A stretch of DNA of 64,000 nt from assembly GCF_900116405.1 (NCBI RefSeq), contig NZ_FPAQ01000017.1:1-64000 (forward strand). The letters are read 5' to 3'. This stretch comes from Halomonas saccharevitans (GTDB lineage Bacteria; Pseudomonadota; Gammaproteobacteria; Pseudomonadales; Halomonadaceae). A program made the translations under genes and the position numbers. Each line of letters starts with the position of its first letter. Position 1 is the stretch's first letter. Under the pieces are notes generated by a model, which searched no databases, had not been told where the DNA came from, and was given only the letters and a program-made list of their open reading frames with translations. Below are positions 37,392-44,840 of the stretch, one piece after another.

Positions 37392-39131
37392 ATGAGCAGC
37401 AAGATCAACGTGTCAGCCCCCCTGGTCATCCTGCATGGCGACGAGATGGCCCAGGTCGCCTTCGAGCGCATCCTCGAAACCTTCGTGACCTCGCGGCTGG
37501 ACGTCGACCTCGTGGAGATCGACCTGACCGCGGAGAACCGCCTGGTCACCAACGGTCAGGCGGTGATCGATGCCATCGAGGCCCTCAAGCAGTACGGCGT
37601 GGGCGTGAAGAACGCGGGCATGACCGTGAACCGCACCCAGCTCGGCGAGCTGCTGGCCGCCCACCCCGAGCTCGATGGCACCACCCTGCATCCGCTGGCC
37701 ACCAAGTCGCCCAACGGCGCCATCCGCAAGGGCATCGGCGGCAACATCACCCGCGAGGACATCCAGTTCCGCAACCTCGAGTTCAACACGCCCGAGTGGA
37801 TCGGCCGCGATATCGACGTGGAGACCATGGACGGCGGCGGCATCAAGGACAGCTTCAACGAGCTCTCCAGCGCCACCGGCATCGTCAAGCTGCTGTTCGT
37901 GGGTGAAAGCGGCGACCCGGTGGAGCTGCACCGCCGCGAGGTGAAGAAGGGCGACCCCTGGCTGCTCGCCACCAACGACATCGACCAGGTCAAGGCCTGG
38001 GCCCACCGCTTCTTCCAGCGCGCCATCGACGAGCAGCGCGACATCTACCTGGGCCTGAAGGACACCGTGATCGCCGGCTACGACGGCGTGATGCGGGCCG
38101 CCATCGAGGATATCTACCGCGAGCACTACCAGGCGCAGGTCGAGGCGCTGGGGCTCGCCTATCACTACGAGCTGATCGACGCCCAGGCCGCGCGCCTGGT
38201 CGCCAACCCGCCAGAGCGGGCGCTGTGGGGCGTGCCGGACAACAACACCGGCCGCAAGCTCTACAAGCTGGTCGAGCAGCTCAAGGTCCACGGCATTCCC
38301 AAGCGCAAGGCCCACGTCTCGCTGTCGCGTATGAGCGCCGGCGGCGGCGATCAGTACGGCAGCTACAATGCGCCCTCCCTTGAGGACGGCATCCTCAAGG
38401 TGGTGGTCGATGGCGAGGAGAAGCACGCTTGCCGCGTCAAACGCGGCGATCCGATCCTGCTGATGTCCAACGACCACGAAGCCATCAGGGACTGGGTCTT
38501 CCAGGTGTTCCGCGACGCCTCGCGCAAGGACAAGGAGGTCTACTTCGGCCTCAAGCGCGAGTATATGGAGTACGACGACGTCTTCAGCACCGCGATCACC
38601 GACGTGCGCCGCGAGCTGGCGAAGGCCGATACGCCGCCCCCGTCGTTCATGATCATGCGGCCCTCGCGGCAGCTCATCAAGATGATCACCGATCCGCCCC
38701 GCAACGCCCTCTACCCGGCGCAGAACCTCGACGGCGACATCTTCTCGGACATCTCCGCGGCGCTCGGCGGCAGCCTGGCCACCGCCAGCTCGATCATCGA
38801 GAGCAAGAACGGCACCATGCTCTTCGAGGCGCCCCACGGCACCGCCCACGACCTCTACCTGAAGTACCAGGAGAGCGACGGCCGCGAGGCACACTTCAAC
38901 TCCTCCGCGCTGATCTTCGCCGTGGCCAATGCCCTGGAGACCCTGGGCGAGCGTGAAGCCAACGCGGCCCTGGTCGACTACGCCACCGGCCTCAAGGCCG
39001 CGCTGATCGACACCGTCGCCGACGGCATCATCACCGGCGACCTCAAGGGCAAGACCACCGATCCCGCCGCCGAGACCGTCGTGGACATGCAGGGCTTCCT
39101 GAATGCCGTGGCGGAGCGGCTTCCCGCCTGA
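37392..39131 (+). CDS. icd: NADP-type isocitrate dehydrogenase with internally duplicated segment
   Basis: TCA-cycle enzyme of the eukaryotic-like dimeric IDH type. Recognisable motifs: GDEMAQ (16-21), the isocitrate loop KSPNGAIR (105-112), GGDQYGS (318-324), the metal site NLDGDIFSD (445-453) and the coenzyme motif PHGTAHD (481-487). At 579 residues it is about 165 longer than usual. The extra length comes from two copies of a middle segment: about 165-275 (with LGLKDTVIAGYDG) and about 335-440 (with FGLKREYMEYDD). Only the first keeps the catalytic lysine context LKDT. AAGGAA precedes the ATG. It is the last host gene before the prophage. Confidence 0.8.
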   Translation: MSSKINVSAPLVILHGDEMAQVAFERILETFVTSRLDVDLVEIDLTAENRLVTNGQAVIDAIEALKQYGVGVKNAGMTVNRTQLGELLAAHPELDGTTLHPLATKSPNGAIRKGIGGNITREDIQFRNLEFNTPEWIGRDIDVETMDGGGIKDSFNELSSATGIVKLLFVGESGDPVELHRREVKKGDPWLLATNDIDQVKAWAHRFFQRAIDEQRDIYLGLKDTVIAGYDGVMRAAIEDIYREHYQAQVEALGLAYHYELIDAQAARLVANPPERALWGVPDNNTGRKLYKLVEQLKVHGIPKRKAHVSLSRMSAGGGDQYGSYNAPSLEDGILKVVVDGEEKHACRVKRGDPILLMSNDHEAIRDWVFQVFRDASRKDKEVYFGLKREYMEYDDVFSTAITDVRRELAKADTPPPSFMIMRPSRQLIKMITDPPRNALYPAQNLDGDIFSDISAALGGSLATASSIIESKNGTMLFEAPHGTAHDLYLKYQESDGREAHFNSSALIFAVANALETLGEREANAALVDYATGLKAALIDTVADGIITGDLKGKTTDPAAETVVDMQGFLNAVAERLPA

Positions 39132-39153
39132 CGCGCTCCTCCGGACGCCCCTC

Positions 39154-39179
39154 GCGACCTCGCCCCCGGGCGGGGTCGC
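39154..39179 (+). terminator. Intrinsic terminator of the isocitrate dehydrogenase gene
   Basis: GCGACCTCGCCC can pair with GGCGGGGTCGC, followed by TCGTTTCT. It lies 22 bases after the stop codon and appears to be the last host feature before the prophage end. Confidence 0.75.
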
Positions 39180-39264
39180 ATCGTTTCTGCCTAAGGTTTT
39201 CTCCCTAAGGCTTGCTGCCTAGCGCCTCTTGCCTTCGCCTGACTCGCTGTAGCGCGTCGCATGA

Positions 39265-39294
39265 ATTGGGACGGTGCGCCATCTGGATTGGGAC
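39265..39294. repeat. Two direct ATTGGGAC boxes at the prophage end
   Basis: ATTGGGAC occurs at 39265 and 39287, exactly 22 bp apart, in the gap between the host terminator and the reverse transcriptase gene. Spacing equals that of the transposase sites at the right end of Mu. They are candidate transposase binding sites. A TG suitable as the terminal dinucleotide occurs at 39248 (TGTAGCG) or at 39262 (TGAATTG). Confidence 0.55.
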
Positions 39295-39310
39295 ACGCCG
39301 TACCGCTAGT

Positions 39311-40351
39311 TTAACCCTCCCGTGAACCCCGCTTAAACGACACTCCCTCGAGCACCTGGCGCTTCAGATTTTCGGCCCCTGCATGGTCGGCGTGAGCCAC
39401 CCACGAATTGACCCGCTGGCGGACGTGCTCGAGGTCGATCAGGCCGCGGGCATACTGCCACTGCATGGCCCGTAGGCTGCGCTTGATCCGCCGCACCGAG
39501 TCCTTGCGCAGCAGCCGCTTGTGCGGCCAGATCCGATAGCCCAGGAAGTTCACGCCCCGGCTGGCCGGCAGCACACTGGCCTTGCTGAAGCGCATCCCCA
39601 TGCTGGCCAGCTTGTCCTCGAAGGCGTCGCGCAGGGCCAACGCCTCCTCCTTGCTACGCACCAGGACCACCATGTCGTCCATGTACCGGGCATAGCGCCG
39701 CAGTCCCATCTCGCGCTTGGCCCACTGGTCGATGCGGTTGCCCACCAGGTTGGCGATCCACTGGCTGGTCAGGTTGCCCACCGGGATGCCCACCGGCGCC
39801 GGATCCGCCGGGTCGGCGGTGCTGTCGATGACGGTGTCGATGATGCGCAGCGTCTCCGGGCAGCGGATCTTGTCGCGCACCACGGCCTTGGCCAGGTCAT
39901 GACGGATCGAGAAGAAATACTTGCTGACGTCCATCTTGAGCACCCAGGTCTCGCCGGTGGCCACCATGCCGCGCAGCCACTGCTCGACGCGATCGGCGCC
40001 CACGTGGGTGCCCTTGCCTTCCCGGCAGGCGTAGCTGTCATGGATCATCCCGCGATCCCAGATCGGGCCACAGACCCGGCAGACGGCATGCTGAGCCACC
40101 CGGTCGCGATAGGGCGCGGCGAGGATCTCGCGGCGCTTGGGCTCGTAGACGATGAACGACCGGTAACGGCCCGGCTGATAGGTGCCCCACAGCAGCTCCA
40201 TCTGCAGCGCGCCCAGCTCCTCCCACAGGTTGGCCTCGAAGGTGGCCACCTCGGCGCGCTCGCGCTTCCCGCGCCGCGCCAGACGGTGGGCGGCCACCAG
40301 GTTGTCCCAGTCGATGATGCGCTCAATCAGGCGCTTGCTCTTGCTTCCCAC
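39311..40351 (-). CDS. DGR reverse transcriptase
   Basis: Retroelement-type reverse transcriptase of 346 residues that should copy the TR RNA with adenine errors. Active-site aspartates are D141 in LKMDVSKYFFSI and the YMDD box (223-226). The DGR-specific motif GIPVGNLTSQWIAN (188-201) is present, as is the thumb region from about residue 250. There are no extra maturase or endonuclease domains. The start is GTG with GGAG just upstream. It is the last gene of the prophage, and TR lies 174 bases upstream of it on the same strand. Confidence 0.96.
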   Translation of the reverse strand: MGSKSKRLIERIIDWDNLVAAHRLARRGKRERAEVATFEANLWEELGALQMELLWGTYQPGRYRSFIVYEPKRREILAAPYRDRVAQHAVCRVCGPIWDRGMIHDSYACREGKGTHVGADRVEQWLRGMVATGETWVLKMDVSKYFFSIRHDLAKAVVRDKIRCPETLRIIDTVIDSTADPADPAPVGIPVGNLTSQWIANLVGNRIDQWAKREMGLRRYARYMDDMVVLVRSKEEALALRDAFEDKLASMGMRFSKASVLPASRGVNFLGYRIWPHKRLLRKDSVRRIKRSLRAMQWQYARGLIDLEHVRQRVNSWVAHADHAGAENLKRQVLEGVSFKRGSREG

Positions 40352-40525
40352 AGTGACTCCATTTCCTTGTCTGAAAACGCGACCGGGCGGGGCTTTCGCT
40401 CTCGCTACTCGCGCCGCCCGGGCTATCGTGTTCGGCCCGCCGTGCGGGACCGGGATGGATCGGCTGACCCCCTATATGGGTCTTAGGTGACGGCGACTCC
40501 GTCGCCGCCCTCTCTAGAAACGGTG

Positions 40526-40656
40526 GTCACAGGCGCCGCGAAAACCGTTGTTGCCATTCGCGTTCCACGGATTCGCATTGGAGTTCAGACAGCGCGCGCC
40601 ACAGCGCACGCCGTTGTCGAAGTTGCCGCCGCCAATGAAGCAGCGCCAAGCGGCGT
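40526..40656 (-). ncRNA. DGR template repeat (TR) and template RNA region
   Basis: A 131-bp near-copy of the 3' end of the tail-tip gene (offset 524 bp). On the minus strand it would encode six AAY codons, the hallmark of adenine-targeted variability. Nine positions differ from VR, all at TR adenines (40551, 40557, 40558, 40563, 40573, 40579, 40585, 40617, 40636); none of the 109 other positions differs. It lies between avd and the reverse transcriptase gene. Confidence 0.96.
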
Positions 40657-40681
40657 CGAAACCCGACCCACCCCTTGCTCG

Positions 40682-41044
40682 TCATGCCCCGAGGCGCTGG
40701 CGCCAGGCGCCGATCATGGCGCCGATCTCCGACAGCTGGCTCGAGGCATCGCCCACGCGCTTGAGGCCTAGCAGCTTGCGGTCGGCCCCATGCCGCAACA
40801 GGGCATGAATAAAGCGGACCTGCTCGTCCGCTCGGTACACCTTGCTTTTCTGGTTGCTCATGGCGGCTTCGATCAGGCGCCGCACCAGCTCCCACAGCGC
40901 CTCCTCGAGGCGCGCGCCATAGCGATAGCGCTGATGGCGCGGGATCTTGTCGAGGTGCGGCCCCAGATCACTGATCAGCCGCTCGGCCTTGTTGACGATC
41001 ACCAGGCCCCGCTGCCGCGGGGCCCCATCAGGGTTCATGCTCAC
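40682..41044 (-). CDS. avd: Accessory variability determinant (Avd)
   Basis: Helical protein of 120 residues matching the Avd/four-helix-bundle family that partners the DGR reverse transcriptase. The core is basic and amphipathic (ERLISDLGPHLDKIPRHQRY, then LEEALWELVRRLIEAA). Its ATG overlaps the stop of the variable protein (ATGA), so the two are translationally coupled, and its stop lies 26 bases before TR. This is the classical order VR gene-avd-TR-RT. Avd is known to be required for template-primed cDNA synthesis in the Bordetella phage system; the same role is inferred here. Confidence 0.88.
   Translation of the reverse strand: MSMNPDGAPRQRGLVIVNKAERLISDLGPHLDKIPRHQRYRYGARLEEALWELVRRLIEAAMSNQKSKVYRADEQVRFIHALLRHGADRKLLGLKRVGDASSQLSEIGAMIGAWRQRLGA
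41005..41024 (-). promoter_or_regulatory. DGR target stem-loop downstream of VR
   Basis: On the minus strand GGCCCCGC-GGCA-GCGGGGCC forms a perfect 8-bp stem with a 4-base loop, 25 bases beyond the end of VR. An 8-bp stem with a GRNA tetraloop is the described target-recognition hairpin of DGRs; GGCA fits GRNA. It lies inside the start of avd. Confidence 0.75.
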
Positions 41045-42081
41045 AGGGCGTCACAGGCGCCGCGAAAACCGTTGCTGCCAGACGCGCTCCACGGATGCGC
41101 ATGGGAGTACAGACAGCGCGCGCCACAGCGCACGCCGTTGCCGAAGTTGCCGCCGCCAACGAAGCAGCGCCAAGCGGCGTGATACACCTGGCCGCGCGGG
41201 ATCGACGAGTCCTTACCGACGTTGACCACCGAGGTCGTCCAGTTGTAAGTGCCGCCCAGGTCGTGGTGGTTATCCAGCCAGTCCCACAGGTTGCCGGCCG
41301 CGTCGACCACGTTGAACATCGAGACCGCCTTGGCCACCGCGCCGGTGGTGGTGGGGCCGCTGTTGCCGGTGGCGGACCAGGCCAGGTCGTTATTGCCGTC
41401 GTTGCCCTGGGGCGCGCCCTCGGCGTAGGTCAGGAACTCCTCGACCGTCGGCAGGCGCTTGCCGGCGTTGCGCACCAGCAGGTGGAAGTCGCTGCGCGAG
41501 TAGATGTCGTCCTTGATCGGCTGGACGCCGAAGCGGCTCACCGGGATATTCTCCGGCCAGGTGCCGCTGCCCTCGCTGTTCAGGTAGATGTCCACCCACA
41601 GCCTACCGGGTACCACCTCGACCATGCCGGTGGGGTCGCAGGTCGGGCGATGGCTCAGATCCCACACGCTGTTCGGCACGATCTGTGTGGCCGGCGTGAT
41701 GGCGGTGTCGTAGCGCTGGGCGATCGTGCGCACGCGGCCATAGTGGAAGCCGCCGATCTTGCGGCTGGTCTCGCTGGTGTAGCCGCCCGGCACGGTGATG
41801 TTGGTGCTGGCCACCAGCCCGGCGCGACCGTCGGCGCCCTGGACGGCGTACAGGTAGACGTCGTCGCCCAGGGTCAGGCTATCCAGCGAGCCATCCTGGT
41901 TGGCCACGGCGGTCGGATCCCAGTCCACCAGCGGCGGCAGCACGTAGCCCTTGCCGTTGCCGCCGATGTTCAGGACCCCTTCGGGGACGTCGAGGCGCAT
42001 CGCCCCGGACGCCACGATCGACCCCATCATCTCGAAGTGCCCGGCCCCCATGGCCGGGATCGCATAGGTCTTCTGGACCAT
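41041..42081 (-). CDS. DGR variable protein, phage tail-tip receptor-binding protein
   Basis: Protein of 346 residues whose C-terminal half (from about residue 190) has the formylglycine-generating-enzyme/C-type-lectin fold used by DGR targets: RLPTVEEFLTYAEG, NVVDAAGNLWDWLDN and a terminal NGFRGACDAL. The VR encodes residues 301-344. Compared with TR, residues S336, S334, S332, H329, H327 and Y325 are all Asn (AAY) in the template, G314 is Asp and V308 is Ile. The N-terminal part should attach it to the tail. It follows the baseplate and tail genes, where Mu carries its fibre gene, so it is the likely receptor-binding tip, like Mtd. Confidence 0.93.
   Translation of the reverse strand: MVQKTYAIPAMGAGHFEMMGSIVASGAMRLDVPEGVLNIGGNGKGYVLPPLVDWDPTAVANQDGSLDSLTLGDDVYLYAVQGADGRAGLVASTNITVPGGYTSETSRKIGGFHYGRVRTIAQRYDTAITPATQIVPNSVWDLSHRPTCDPTGMVEVVPGRLWVDIYLNSEGSGTWPENIPVSRFGVQPIKDDIYSRSDFHLLVRNAGKRLPTVEEFLTYAEGAPQGNDGNNDLAWSATGNSGPTTTGAVAKAVSMFNVVDAAGNLWDWLDNHHDLGGTYNWTTSVVNVGKDSSIPRGQVYHAAWRCFVGGGNFGNGVRCGARCLYSHAHPWSASGSNGFRGACDAL
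41050..41180 (-). repeat. DGR variable repeat (VR)
   Basis: A 131-bp segment at the 3' end of the tail-tip gene, matching TR except at nine template-adenine positions. The last 25 bp (41050-41074) are identical to TR although they contain three template adenines; this GC-rich end is the probable initiation-of-mutagenic-homing region. Homology ends sharply at 41180/41181. Confidence 0.96.
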
Positions 42082-42431
42082 CAGACACTCTCCAGATCAG
42101 TGATTGCTTGCTCGACCTCGGCGACCGAATACCCCAGGCGGAAGATCTCCGCGTCGGGGCTCTCGGTGCGCTGGAACTGCACCCGCTCGACGGTGCCGGC
42201 GTCCTCGTCCTCGATCTCCAGCACGCGATAGTCGGGCATGGGGCCGTCCGGCGACTCGCCGTCGGCCAGCACCCGGTCGCGCATATAGACGAAGCGCCCG
42301 GACAGCAGCCCCTGCCAGTGCTGCTTCAGACGGGTCACCCCCTGGGGGCGCACCTCGCCCTGCAGGGCGAGCCCTTGAAGCAGGTCGTAGTCGGCCCGCG
42401 TGCGCAGGCCATAGCGCGGTACTCCTTGCAT
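42081..42431 (-). CDS. Phage protein of unknown function upstream of the tail tip
   Basis: Protein of 116 residues, acidic at its C terminus (YRVLEIEDEDAGTVERVQF). No motif is recognised. Its stop overlaps the start of the variable protein (TGATG), so the two are coupled. The position between baseplate gene gp48 and the tail tip suggests a tail-fibre accessory or chaperone, or a small structural adaptor. This is position-based inference only. Confidence 0.7.
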   Translation of the reverse strand: MQGVPRYGLRTRADYDLLQGLALQGEVRPQGVTRLKQHWQGLLSGRFVYMRDRVLADGESPDGPMPDYRVLEIEDEDAGTVERVQFQRTESPDAEIFRLGYSVAEVEQAITDLESV

Positions 42432-42701
42432 TTACGCTTCCTCCACAGTGATGACGGCCACCCCGTCCACGCGGCTGACCGCGCGGCGATCGGCGATGGC
42501 GTTGATGGCCGCGGCCAGCTGCGCCTCATCGTTGATGTCCGGGGTCAGACCGGCATCGGCCAGCACGGCCACCAGCTCGCGCTGCAGCATGTTGAAATAG
42601 GCCGCCAGCATCGGCGTCGCGCGCACGTTGCTGGCCGGCTCGCCTTGCCGCCACTCGCCCTCGGACGTCGTGCGCTCGGTGAATGCCCCTACCTTCTCCA
42701 T
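42432..42701 (-). CDS. Small phage tail-associated protein
   Basis: Protein of 89 residues starting MEKVGAFTERT, with GGAGGAG just upstream of the ATG. The segment TPMLAAYFNMLQRELVAVLA and the following TPDINDEAQLAAAINAI resemble the N-terminal part of many phage tail fibre proteins. It probably is a short fibre or tail-associated protein. The next gene starts with no gap after its stop. Confidence 0.7.
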   Translation of the reverse strand: MEKVGAFTERTTSEGEWRQGEPASNVRATPMLAAYFNMLQRELVAVLADAGLTPDINDEAQLAAAINAIADRRAVSRVDGVAVITVEEA

Positions 42702-42703
42702 CG

Positions 42704-43330
42704 TTACTCCTCCAGGTACCCCACATTGAGAATCAGCCAGCTGGGCGCCGCCTCGTGCAGCGCGCACTCGACCAGCTCGTCGCCCCAGCTGCGCAGCGGG
42801 TCGCCGATCTCCGAGGCGCCCACGACCGCCTCGCGGACCACGCCGTTCGGCACCAGGACGTCCCAGGCCCACAGCCAGGTCTCGCCATTCATCGGGTCGC
42901 CGATCTCCGCGCCACGCGGCCCGACGCCCCCGCCCAGCTCCACCGTCGCCTCCTGGTGCTCGACGATGATGGCTCCCTCGTAGCCCAGCCCCTCGGCCAG
43001 GTCGATATAGTCCTGCTGGCGCATGCCGCCGCGACCGACGATGCGGCCGATCAACGCCACGCGACGGTCGGTCAGGCTCTGTCCGGCCGGCGCGCAGGCG
43101 CTGGGCAGGCCGTAGCTGGCCTCCCACTCCGGGAACAGCACGTCGGCCTGGCGCGGATCCACCTCGGTCAGCAGCTCGAGCACCCGCGCATCGACCCGCG
43201 CATACTCCTGGGCCGAGCCGTCCAGCAGGCGTTGCACGTTGCTCTCCGGCTCGGTCGGCCAGACCATCCCCGGAGGCAGCAGCTGGAACAGCAGCCGCCG
43301 GTAGTCGTCCGCCGTCAGCTCTGCACCCAT
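42704..43330 (-). CDS. Baseplate/tail protein, YmfQ (DUF2313, Mu gp48-like)
   Basis: Protein of 208 residues with the N terminus DYRRLLFQLLPPGMVWPTEP, diagnostic for the YmfQ/DUF2313 family that closes the baseplate. Mu gp48 is the counterpart. It overlaps the baseplate J gene by 16 bases, as in related phages. The role is structural: connecting baseplate to tail fibre. Confidence 0.88.
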   Translation of the reverse strand: MGAELTADDYRRLLFQLLPPGMVWPTEPESNVQRLLDGSAQEYARVDARVLELLTEVDPRQADVLFPEWEASYGLPSACAPAGQSLTDRRVALIGRIVGRGGMRQQDYIDLAEGLGYEGAIIVEHQEATVELGGGVGPRGAEIGDPMNGETWLWAWDVLVPNGVVREAVVGASEIGDPLRSWGDELVECALHEAAPSWLILNVGYLEE

Positions 43331-44385
43331 GTCACGCCTCCCCAGATCGGCAGCTCACCGGCCGCGTGGGTCACGTCCGCCGTTGGCGCCTGCAGATCGT
43401 AGTCCTCCACCCCGGGCGCCAGGCTGATCGCCGCGCGAATGCGGCTGATCAGCAGGGTGCCGCCGGGCTCGCCCTCGCGCTCCACCAGGTCGGCCAGCGC
43501 CTGGGCCGCCGCGTTGCGCACCTCCTGGGTGTCCGGGGTCACGATCAGCTGCGGCTGGAACGCCTTGGTGTTGGGCGCCGAGACGTAGACCTGCGCCTGC
43601 ACGTTCTTGCGGGCCTCGATATAGGCCTTCACCGCGTCCAGCAGCTGCTGCGAGGGCAGCGGGCCATCGCTGGCGTCATCGGCCATGACGCGCACCACCA
43701 CCGAGCCCGGCCCCATGCCCAGCGGATCCTCCCAGGCGCGGGTCACGCCCGGCACCTCGAGCGCCCAGCCTTCCCAGTCGCCCTCGGCGCCGCCGCGCGG
43801 CACCCGCGCCCGGCGCAGCAGGATGCGATCCCGCCAGCTGCCTGCGGCCTCGAGGTCGGCGCCGCCCTGCAGGCCATCGGCGCCGACCACCGCGCCACCG
43901 CTCACCCCCGGGATGGGCGACACCAGGCGCAGCGCCGCGCCCGCGGCCTGATCCCCGGCCGAGCCGGCCTCCAGGGCCACCACATCGGCGCTGGCCGTGC
44001 CCCCGGCGATCACCGCCTCCTCGGTCGTCTCGTACTCCTGGTCGTCCAGCTGCAGGCGCGTGCCAGCGACGATCACCGCGTCGTCGCTACCCTCGAAGCT
44101 CACCGCGCCACCCGCCTTGGCCGGCTGGCGACGCGGCACCCCGGCGCTATGCAGGTGCAGCAGGTCGTCGTCGCAGGTCTCCGGGAACAGCTGACGCTCC
44201 AGCCACTGCAGGTACCCGTAAAGGCCGTGGGTGACGCCCGCCTGGCTGGTCGCCAGGGCCTGGGTCAGCCGCGTGGCCAGCGCCGCCTCAGCGCCCGGCA
44301 GCCGCGACAGCCGCGACAGCCGCGACAGCAGGTCCTGGTCGACCCGCGCCATCAGCTCCGCAAGTGAAGGCCGTTGAAACCCCAT
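43315..44385 (-). CDS. Baseplate J-like wedge protein (Mu gp47-like)
   Basis: Baseplate wedge component of 356 residues. The N terminus is GFQRPSLAELMARVDQDLLS, typical of the family, and the middle carries the Gly/Ala-rich region VALEAGSAGDQAAGAALRLV. A short run of RLSRLSRLP near residue 20 reflects a 9-bp triplication in the DNA (44299-44327). It assembles the contractile-tail baseplate. Its order after gp45 and gp46 matches Mu. Confidence 0.9.
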   Translation of the reverse strand: MGFQRPSLAELMARVDQDLLSRLSRLSRLPGAEAALATRLTQALATSQAGVTHGLYGYLQWLERQLFPETCDDDLLHLHSAGVPRRQPAKAGGAVSFEGSDDAVIVAGTRLQLDDQEYETTEEAVIAGGTASADVVALEAGSAGDQAAGAALRLVSPIPGVSGGAVVGADGLQGGADLEAAGSWRDRILLRRARVPRGGAEGDWEGWALEVPGVTRAWEDPLGMGPGSVVVRVMADDASDGPLPSQQLLDAVKAYIEARKNVQAQVYVSAPNTKAFQPQLIVTPDTQEVRNAAAQALADLVEREGEPGGTLLISRIRAAISLAPGVEDYDLQAPTADVTHAAGELPIWGGVTWVQS

Positions 44386-44396
44386 CTAACCCTCCG

Positions 44397-44840
44397 TTAT
44401 GCAGCGTTTCGCCACACGTAATCGTATTGCCCCTCGAGCAGCTCGCGGCCGCCGCGACGGATCACCACCCGCAGCCCCAGGGTGTCGAAGCGCACGTGGC
44501 GCGCCTCCACCTCCACGCTCTCGGCGATGCCGTCCTCGATCAGCCAGGCCAGCGCCTCCTCGGCGTACTCCCTGGCCCGGCGCCGCACGTCCTCCTCGGC
44601 CTTCTCGCGGTGCAGCAGCCACAGCCGGGAACCGTGGCGCCGGTCGCGGTAGGCGTCGGCCCAGTAGCCGCGGCGATCGCTCGAGCCATCCGGCAGGCGG
44701 TCCTCGAGCAGCGCCCGCCGATCGGTGAACAGCGACAGCAGCACCGCCGTCTCCAGCCCCTCGTCGGCCAGCAGGTCGCCGCCCTCGAGGCGCAGGTCGA
44801 AGCGCTTGGCGCCCGGGTCATAGCGCAATGCAATGTCCAT
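44397..44840 (-). CDS. Mu gp46-like baseplate protein (W-like)
   Basis: Protein of 147 residues with the family start MDIALRYDPGAKRFDL and the segment GDLLADEGLETAVLLSLFTDR. It belongs to the phage GP46 family, related to gp25-like wedge proteins. The start codon overlaps the end of the gp45-like gene. It is expected to join the baseplate wedge. Confidence 0.88.
   Translation of the reverse strand: MDIALRYDPGAKRFDLRLEGGDLLADEGLETAVLLSLFTDRRALLEDRLPDGSSDRRGYWADAYRDRRHGSRLWLLHREKAEEDVRRRAREYAEEALAWLIEDGIAESVEVEARHVRFDTLGLRVVIRRGGRELLEGQYDYVWRNAA

Noticed and set aside
35676-38894. Two long antisense frames across threonine ammonia-lyase and isocitrate dehydrogenase
   Set aside because: They are Gly/Ala/Val/His-rich shadows with no motif; the sense strand encodes complete conserved enzymes.
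39521-40486. 321-residue plus-strand frame opposite the reverse transcriptase
   Set aside because: It lacks motifs and a ribosome binding site; the minus strand carries the clear RT with YMDD.
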